NCBI RefSeq assembly: GCF_949628265.1
Contig: NC_088787.1
Coordinates: 12,824,501 to 12,888,500 of the forward strand
DNA length: 64,000 nucleotides
Direction: 5' to 3'
Source of the DNA: Cloeon dipterum
Taxonomy: Eukaryota > Arthropoda > Insecta > Ephemeroptera > Baetidae
Shown piece by piece: positions 56,535-64,000 of the stretch; within the stretch, counting starts at the first letter, position 1, and the number at the start of each line of letters is the position of its first letter. The translations under genes and the position numbers were made by a program. The notes below the pieces were generated by a model. It was not told the origin of the DNA, did not search any database, and saw nothing but the letters and a program-made list of their open reading frames with translations.

Positions 56535-56800
56535 AAAATGAATGAATGAATTTATTATTAAACGCACATATGCGTGCGACACTAATCCTATACAATCAAT
56601 TCTTACAAGTCTTCGCTGCTGTTCTTAAACTAATTCTTTTTACTACACATTTCAAAATATGGTATTTTTCACACTGTTCTCCACAAAATCTACATTTACA
56701 AATCTCCTGAGGTTCATAATGGTACATCTGAGTTGCACAGAACAAATAGTGATATCCATGGCATGCAGATCGAGTTAATCGAGTAAAATAAATAAAATGT
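56535..56800 (-). mobile_element. 5'-truncated LINE 3' fragment related to the full-length element
   Basis: Minus-strand frame reads LTRSACHGYHYLFCATQ, then CKCRFCGEQ and KYHILKC, then a stop at 56596. The full-length element at 1.7 kb has LTRYSFHGYHFLVCSHK, CKCIYCDS and MYHLLDC in the same order at its C-terminus. Only the last 65 or so codons and the 3' end remain; it ends in ATTCATTCATTC-type repeats. Confidence 0.8.
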
Positions 56801-58590
56801 TGTCTTATAAATTTGTATTAGCAGGGTTGAGAAAATAAGACGTTTATTTTGGGAAATATCCGACCATTTTTAGACTGTTGGTCGGCGCAAAATAGACGGG
56901 TTTAGACGAATTCTAAACATAATTTTAGCCCAAGTAACACGTTTCTTAGCTACAATTTTGCTTTTTGCCGATGTTCTTGCCTAAACGTAATTATAAATAA
57001 TGTCATTTTCTTGACGAGCAAGGATGCTCCAAAATCACGAAAAAAACTCACGATCATTGTTGATGTAAATTACATACTGAGAGGGACTCAGGTCAAAAGT
57101 TAATCCAATTGTTCCCTCAATCAACCCTTCAACCATTCCTATCAATAAAAAGTGAAAAAAATCAAAGTGCAGAAGATTAAAAAAAAGATGAAAAATTTAT
57201 GATGTAGTGAATACTTTAAAATGTATGGAGCATGTATTTTCATTAAATTTAAAAGAGCGTGTAATATAAATAATTTCACTTAACAAATTTTTAATTTGTT
57301 AGCTTTCCATGACAATTTGTTCGCTTCTTGTGGTATCGAAAAATCATTGTAAAAAAAATTCAGCCCACATGGTTTTCCTTCGCTTGGTTTAAATTACTAT
57401 AATTGCAATCTATTTAACAGCACGCAGCCTTTGAGAAATATATGCTCATATAAAGTGATGATTTTCAGAAAAAATTTGCAGAGAGCGAAGGTATGCTTTT
57501 CCGGAATAACGTGCGCAGTATCAATCTACTTAAATTAGCAATTTCCCTTTAGCTCGTTAGACAATGGCAATTTTCAAGCCGCAGGGTGGGATTCATATTG
57601 GCTTCTGAACCTAACCGTGATTATAGGGATTCGAACAATTCAAGCCCGCTCTTTGTAGTCTTTGTTGGCCTGTTCAGAATCAGTGGAAACCGCATCGCAC
57701 CGCACGCGCGCTAATCCGACTCGCATCGAGTTCCACACAATTTCCAGAATCGCCTCTGGGGAGAGATTTCTGCGTCATGTGTTTTTTCCTCGCTACGTCT
57801 CGGTGAGCAAATCGAAAGCAGCGGCAGGCGACGTGTGTTATTACTATTTCGACTTTTTCGTTCGGTCTTGCTGGCTGGTTGGCTGGTCGGCTAGCTGGCT
57901 AGCTGGCTAGCTGGCTGGCACAAATGGCACGTGTAGGCAGCGCGCCGCGCACCAGCGTCGGGCGAGTTGCCTAGACGGCCATAATGAATACCGAGAAGTA
58001 GTGGCATTTGCGCCTAATGGGGTCGAATGTCGAATCCGAGGCTCAGCAGACACAAAAAGCTGCTGCTCCGACATTTCCAGCGGCTTTTGTTTCCGATGCT
58101 AAAAGCAAAAGTGCACTGCGCAGCGGGGGAGACGAAAGGCCAAATAGAAATGCCGCGTGCTTTTTCATATTCGCTGCTGCGGATTGCGACCGAAATTGCA
58201 ATCCGCCGCGTTGTTTAACGAACTAGAAAGCAATTATCTGTGTCCTTCTACTCGAATGGCTTTCAACATTGTTAAACACACTTTGTATGAAATTTTCGCC
58301 TGGCTGAAAGATGATTATTGATTATACGTAATCCACTTCTGGAAAGCAAATTTACTGGAAGCTTGGAGATAATTCTCCTCTGCAGACTCGCGACGAGTCG
58401 CATGACTGCTTTTGAGTGGATCGATCCGGCATTATCGTGTTATAGCAGACAGGCTGAATTTATCATTTCCAATTTGAGTCTGTCTGTGTGCTCCACAATT
58501 GCTTTCAATATTACATTCCCTTCCGTTTCTTAAGATATTAGAAAAACTTTGATCATTTAATTTAAGCTGCATAAGCCATGACTGCGACAA
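56801..58590. other. Non-coding region
   Basis: AT-rich up to about 57600, then CpG-richer with a CTGGCTGG/CTAGCTGG simple repeat near 57868-57918. No supported gene. Confidence 0.35.
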
Positions 58591-58596
58591 AAAGCA

Positions 58597-58745
58597 GCGT
58601 AAAAGCTATGCCAGCCGCCGGTCAAAATGTCGAAAAAAATCCAGAGAAAAAACTGGTCTACGGGCCTTTAGGCTAGCTGTTACTCACAAATATAAAATAT
58701 TGTCAGTCGTTCCAGCCGCCGGCAAAAAAGCTCAGCCACCATAGT
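58597..58745. repeat. Short interspersed repeat family C, copy 2
   Basis: CCAGCCGCCGG at 58611-58621 and 58712-58722, with ATAAAATATTGTCAG between, as in the copy at 40.1 kb. Confidence 0.55.
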
Positions 58746-58845
58746 CCATTAAAAATTACGTGGCTGAAATCTTTTCGTGACACTCTTTGGCTTGCCACTG
58801 ACCTGAGAGGCACCTGGACCGACAAGTCAAGAACCGCTCAATATG

Positions 58846-58990
58846 GCATAAGTGGCCCTTGAGTGGGCTGGGTCCCTGTGCGGCCTGGTGGGTCCATGTT
58901 ATCCGTTCGCGGTGTCATTGGGACCCGGGTTTCAGCATTCGTGCTAGTGCCCTTCCCGGTCTGAGAAGACAGGGATAAAAAGAGCAAAAA
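58846..58990 (+). mobile_element. SINE candidate, family B, copy 3 (5'-truncated)
   Basis: Starts abruptly at AAGTGGCCCTTGAGTGGGC, corresponding to the last third of copies 1 and 2, and ends GACAGGGATAAAAAGAGCAAAAAAA. Loss of the 5' end with an intact A-rich 3' end is typical of retroposition. Confidence 0.8.
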
Positions 58991-59599
58991 AATATATACC
59001 AGGAAAATTTTCTTCCTAGTCGCACCTTGTCCATTGCGAATCCTCTATTTAAATTATGACAATAAGTAACTGTACCCCAGTCTATGGTGCAAGTAAAATT
59101 GTCTAGTTAATCTGATGTGGTTGCATAATCGTACACGTTGCAGCATTGTCATTCAAATGGCACTACTGCATGTCATTGCATAATTTGCTCAAACACGAAT
59201 CATTCGCTCTGAAGCACTGGTGCCACTCCGGTGTCGCTCGTCACTGTAGCAATTTGGTTGTGATTACAGTGAATCGCAAAGCGACAGAAAACAGGACTCG
59301 CTGTGGCTAAATAATTCCTGTTGAGAAATTTACAATCGATATGAACTGGCAGTTGTGCAGTGCCTAACTTGAATTTTGTTTGATCTAAGATTTTAAATTA
59401 TGTTTTAGATAATTCAATCTTCTTCCTGCTATACTAAATATACATATTACAAGGAATTATTATCGTTAATCAAATTTATTTTTAGTAAAACTATCAGTCA
59501 GGGTTTTTAATTTTTAACCGTAAAATTATAAATCAGGCAAAAACAATGACACAATCACAATTTTGAGAACGCGCATGTGGTGTGAGACAATAGATTAAT
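58991..59599. other. Non-coding AT-rich sequence
   Basis: Nothing recognised. Confidence 0.4.
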
Positions 59600-59885
59600 T
59601 TTTTTTAAAGATCCACGGAAACCACATATATTCGTATGTTCCACTCGATTCCTGAGGATAGAAATAGGTGGGTTCAATAATTTTACCGATCGAAAAATTT
59701 GTTGTGACGTGCGAGCAGAGGCGCTAAGCAAAACGCCCGTTGCGCGCGCCAAAAGCAACGTGCGTTTTGCTCGCACGTCACAAAACATTTTTCGGTGGGA
59801 AAAATTATTTTACCCACCTATTTTGAATCTCAGGAATCGATTGGATCATACGGAAATCTGGTTTGAGTGGGTCTTTAAAGAGAAA
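59600..59885. mobile_element. Fold-back (long inverted repeat) element
   Basis: Arms 59605-59743 and 59755-59880 are inverted repeats with scattered mismatches, including GTGACGTGCGAGCA / TGCTCGCACGTCAC and CAAAACGCCCGTTGC / GCAACGTGCGTTTTG, closing on an 11-nt loop. No coding capacity. A hairpin MITE is the simplest reading. Confidence 0.85.
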
Positions 59886-61483
59886 TTCTACAAATGGTCA
59901 ATATAATGTTAATCAATTTAAAAACGTCGAAATGATTTCATTCAAAATGTTTTGATGATATTAACGAAATCACTGCAGCTCTGCTTGCAATACGGATTAA
60001 AATCACTATTTTCCACATCTCTATAACGCTCTATTAGGTAGCGCCGACCCTTACAATAAGATAACGAACACCCGGTGAGGATTATCAAACGTAAAAGACT
60101 GATTTGCTGAACACTTTCAGGTTCTGTACATGCAACGCGATCCGATTGCCCTAGCTTCTCATGAAACTTTCATGTTTCTTTGGAATAATTGAATAATTTT
60201 TGTTGAGAGTAATAAATAATCTCACCCAACACACACACATATACATGGGTCCGAGCTGCTGCTCTCTCGCTCGGCGTATTTTGTGTCTAATCACACTCTT
60301 TGAATCGACGGCGAGCGCCGATAAAAAGCGTCTGCTGTTACCGCGTCCATTGTCTCTCGCCCTGCGCTCTCGATTGGGTGACGTCAGCCCTTTCAACCCG
60401 CTCTCGCCCCTGCCGCTGCACGATAATAATAACGAGCCACATTTGTGAAAAGCGACCAAGAGTCGAGAGAAGAAAAAAGAAAAACACTCAGAACTCGATG
60501 AGGGGAAAGTTCTCCAATCACCGAAATCACAGGTGAAACAAATGAGGGATTAGAAAGGTGCAGAGCAATCAACGAAGCAGGCGTTGGATAATATGTGAAA
60601 CGTGTGCACAAACTAGTGCTATTTATTTAAGCCCTTATTGCTAACGAGACTGATCTCGAGATTTGAACTGTTATTGGCTGAACGGGAGAAATAGCCAATG
60701 ACAGGTTGAAATTCTTCAACTTCTAGTTAAAAAAAAACACCCAAAAAGGTAACATCCTCGTAACCACATTAAAAGTGACGTAAAAGAAGTTAAGAAGCAA
60801 GCTATGCTATCAAATTCGTAATTATTTTCAACTCCCTGGGATACACTGGAGCCGCAGCCTGGCTAATGGAATAAGTTTCGCGTCTCAAACTTATTAAAAC
60901 TCAGCTCGGAGGAGACAGGCAGCGTCGCCGGAATCGAAAAAAGGGTGTACAAGCCCCAAGCGGCGGCAGTGGCTGATGAGTAATTGGAATTTCCATCGGC
61001 ACTTGAGCCTCGGCTGGTCCAAGTTTGCACTCGCACACAGCACAGCCAGCGAGATGAGTTTCTCTCTCTCTCTCTCTGCAATGGACCGATAAATCAATAG
61101 CACGTACATCTGCTCTCATATCTAGTCGCGTAGCGCGCTTGAATTTCCATCCGACGCCCGTTTTAAAACGCATCTCCCCATGCCGCTTTTTCACCAGGCC
61201 GGCGATTTGTCATTTCTGACACGCGGCCTGCTGTCGGGCCGCATCATTCGCGCCGAAAGTGATGGATTGGCCCCCTCGGAATGGAGCCAGGGGAACCGGA
61301 GAGCGCCGCAAACATCCGCCCGCAAATTCCTCAAATTGATTTGCTCCCCGGACCTATGTGCCTGAGCCTGAACTAAAGTAGTTGAGCATAGCGGTTCATC
61401 ACTCCAATCTTTCCTGCTTTCTCCTTGCCTAAAAGTTAATACTAAGCATTTGATAACAAAATTAACTCGTTTTACCTGCTTAA
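59886..61483. other. Non-coding region with promoter-like patch
   Basis: A CpG-rich patch at 60240-60440 contains the CRE at 60379. A CT run lies near 61065-61078. No gene supported. Confidence 0.35.
60379..60386. promoter_or_regulatory. CRE palindrome TGACGTCA
   Basis: Perfect CREB/ATF site in a CpG-rich patch; no transcription unit identified nearby. Confidence 0.35.
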
Positions 61484-61800
61484 AGAGAATTGATTTTGCA
61501 AAATCCTGGAAAATGATTGTTGCCTATGCATGAAATAATTATTTAAAGCAAAAATTGACTGTTAATTTTTTTTAAGAAACGTCACTGCAAAGTTAGCACA
61601 CTTTTCAAATGGTGAGGACTGTCTCCTTATTTAAAATCCTATTTTATTTCACAACAAAGAGTTTCCCTAAAAGGTTCCATACGCTCTTGGACAGATCTGG
61701 GAGAGGAATCGAAATCTGCCAAGAAAATAAGGTCAAGCACTGTAAATTTTTGTAGAAAATTTGAATTTTTTACTGCAGCAAGGTCCTTTTTTGATTACAA
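61484..61800 (+). repeat. Interspersed repeat family A, copy 4
   Basis: Contains AAAATCCTGGAAAATG, TGGTGAGGACTGTCTCCTTA, TTTTATTTCACAACAAAGAG and ends AGCAAGGTCCTTTTTTGAT. Confidence 0.8.
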
Positions 61801-62475
61801 ATTGTTATATCGAGCATCCAACAATTAAAATAATTATCAATCGTTGCCCTGTATCAACACTTTTAAATTGCATACACTAATACGTCTAAGGATTCAGTTA
61901 AAGCCAAAATTGACCTAAATTTCTTGCGAGTTATTTGATTTTTTTTTTAAATGGTATTCTACTGTCATTCCTATGTAGCACTTATCTATATAGATAATCT
62001 TCAATGATGCCTAAGCGTGCACACCGGGCATCGCGAAGCGCTATCGTCGGGAAAGAGGGCAGTGACCTTGACCCAGGTGCTGCTTTTTGTCTCGCCCTCT
62101 GCGCCCCACATAAACTCGGCACGGTTCTCGTTTTCTGGCCGCGTGGAGCAGCAGTTTTTGCTCTCATCAGCGGCTCGCTCGGGTTATCGTCGCGCTTTCT
62201 TGCAAATATTACCCTCCGCGCGCACAGCAAGTCGTGTTTTATGGCGCACGAGGAGTTAATTACCGAACAGGCTGGGGCAAAAGCCGGCGCGCCGAATCCC
62301 ACAACAAGACACGGAGAGAGCAGTGTGTGTGAGTGTGTGTGTTCGTAGCTGTCAAACGCTGGGGTGTCTTCTTGGCGCAAAACGAGAGCAGACAACAAAT
62401 AATGCTCAAGTCGTTTCACCGTCAACGCGGCGTGATCCTCTTTGCAAAAGACTGAAATGATGAGCGATGCGAGAG

Positions 62476-62480
<5 letters not shown>
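61801..62480. other. Non-coding region with CpG-rich patch
   Basis: CpG-rich from about 62000 to 62350, ending in a short TGTGTG run near 62325. Open frames on both strands are compositional; no splice support. Confidence 0.35.

Positions 62481-62531
<51 letters not shown>
62481..62531. repeat. (GA)n microsatellite
   Basis: About 25 uninterrupted GA units. Confidence 0.97.
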
Positions 62532-62534
<3 letters not shown>

Positions 62535-63669
62535 GCACAAATAGTGCTGCAAAAGGGGGAAAATAGAAAGAAACGCTAGGGATGTGAGAAACGGTCTGTT
62601 TACGGTTGAACTTTATTTTATTGGTTGCTTGATGGGACAAACTTTCCTCCCTCTCGCGAAATTCCTTTTGCTGCATTGGTAATAAATTTTGCCTATTTTG
62701 ATTCTCATCCCAGCAAGAAAGGATATGCAAAAGGTATCCGGGATATTCATGGTCTTTTATTTTGTAAAAGAGACGTGACAGACATATTATTGTGTATTTA
62801 TTTTTGTGTGTGTATATTTGTGTAGCGGTACAACAACGCGGTCCTGCTTTTTGTTGGAAGCCAACAATTGTCGGCGGTTTGAATTATTGTAATTTTGCAT
62901 TATTGTTTAACAGCAGAAAGATGATTTTAAAATAAGAATTCAGTTTTCGTCCGTCAGCCACACGGTGCTGACGTGATTCGTTTAATAGTGCAGAACCCGA
63001 TTCAAAGGGGTGAGTCCAACCGTCAGTTAAACTAAAGAATTTGTAACTTATTATTGTAAACCATTTCAGTTCTTGTATTTGATTAAGCATCCGATCGGAT
63101 TTCCAACTGTAACCAATCCACGAACAAAATTCTTAATCTGAATTCATCGGTCTTCATCATTTCAACCCTCTTCATTCTCCCAAATTTGCAATTGGGTGGC
63201 GCGTTTTGATGTTGCTCCGCTATGTCAATTTGTGTACATGCCAAAAGTTCAAATAAATAGTATTATTATACATCTGTACAGTGTACAGCCCGATGTCATA
63301 GGGCGGATATGTTGGATATCCAATATCTTGCTGGGATGAGATAAAAAACACTAAAATATATAAATAACATACATTCATAGTAATTACACGTCAAAACTAG
63401 AAATAAGTCAGGCAAACAACTAGATAAGACGTATCTGCACTCAGGATAGCAAAGCTAAAGCATCGATTCTGTGATATTTATTTTAATTTTCATGACCTGA
63501 CGGCAGTCTAATTACAAGTTTGCTTAACTTTATTAACGCTTTTTGTTGCTTAAAGTGGATTAACAGGGTAAAAGTTGAATGTTATTAGAATGAGAAGTTG
63601 ATCGAATATTTATTTTTAACAATTTGTCCTACTATAGCTGCAGTAATCAGTATGCTACAATTAAACTAA
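62532..63669. other. Non-coding AT-rich sequence
   Basis: Nothing recognised. Confidence 0.4.
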
Positions 63670-63940
63670 AATCTTAGCCAATCTTCTTGGCAGATTTCAT
63701 TCGAGATCTATCCAGCGGTCTGTGAAAATATTTGCGAAAACTCTTAATTTTGACATAGAATAAGATTTCAAGTAGGGAGACAGTCATCACCTGTTAAAAA
63801 GCCACTTTTCTAAAATAAATTACATTGTTACCTAGGTCAGTTTTGGTTTTAACTGAATCCTTGGCGATTATAGTTCGTGCATTACCAACAAGGATTTTTT
63901 ATTCTATGTTTGCAGTCTCAATCCTCATTATGAGAACATT
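63670..63940 (-). repeat. Interspersed repeat family A, copy 5
   Basis: Reverse-oriented, diverged copy; the plus strand shows CTTCTTGGCAGATTTCATTC, GAGATCTATCCAGC and GGGAGACAGTCATCACC, complements of family A landmarks. Confidence 0.65.
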
Positions 63941-64000
63941 TAACCCAAAGTGTTTTCAAATGGTCATTCCACTAGGAGAAACTAGAGATGGTGTTCGTGC

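Noticed and set aside
62004-62425. Overlapping plus and minus frames of 114 and 147 codons
   Set aside because: CpG-rich sequence keeps both strands open; no domain, repeat or splice support.

Overview
The window is animal nuclear DNA. It is AT-rich, has spliceosomal introns with GT-AG borders, divergent gene orientation and many dispersed repeats. The gene set fits an arthropod, most likely an insect, but the species cannot be named from sequence alone. It contains a Liprin-beta orthologue, a nested secreted C-type lectin, the axonemal protein DRC2/CCDC65, a TRAIP-like coiled-coil protein and several lineage-specific Cys-rich proteins. All gene models were assembled by eye from open frames, splice sites and codon phase. 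No database search was run.

Layout. 0.3-1.2 kb (-): two-exon Cys-rich protein. 1.7-5.9 kb (-): an apparently full-length non-LTR retrotransposon with a perfect 14-bp target-site duplication and both ORFs open. Its ORF1 product carries a coiled coil followed by what reads as an OARD1/TARG1-type ADP-ribose macro domain. ORF1 ends in a TTTAAAT heptamer abutting its stop codon, and ORF2 lies in the -1 frame. 6.0-6.6 kb (-): 3' fragment of an older LINE into which the first one inserted. 7.2-32.0 kb (+): Liprin-beta, about 20 exons, two alternative first coding exons, a long low-complexity N-terminus, a short coiled coil and three SAM domains. A C-type lectin gene (-, 13.0-14.7 kb) is nested in one of its introns. 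32.2-36.8 kb: DRC2 (+) with an RFX-type X-box upstream and a possible small divergent gene on the other strand. 37.5-38.2 kb (-): small Gly/Val-rich protein. 39.2-41.8 kb (-): TRAIP-like protein with a degenerate RING, a run of similar coiled-coil exons and an internal 105-bp repeat. 43.8-48.2 kb (-): two proteins that both begin MEKC and carry a W-x-x-V motif, one of them tail-anchored. 48.2-64 kb: no confident coding sequence; microsatellites, CpG-rich promoter-like segments, a LINE 3' fragment, a fold-back element and interspersed repeats.

Repeats recur across the window. There are two hAT-type MITEs with 8-bp duplications, a tRNA-like SINE candidate in three copies (one 5'-truncated), a roughly 300-bp family in five copies, and a long-TIR MITE whose arms carry matches to the CTCF core. 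The strongest candidates for something new are the macro-domain retrotransposon with its possible frameshift signal, the CTCF-motif MITE and the MEKC protein pair.
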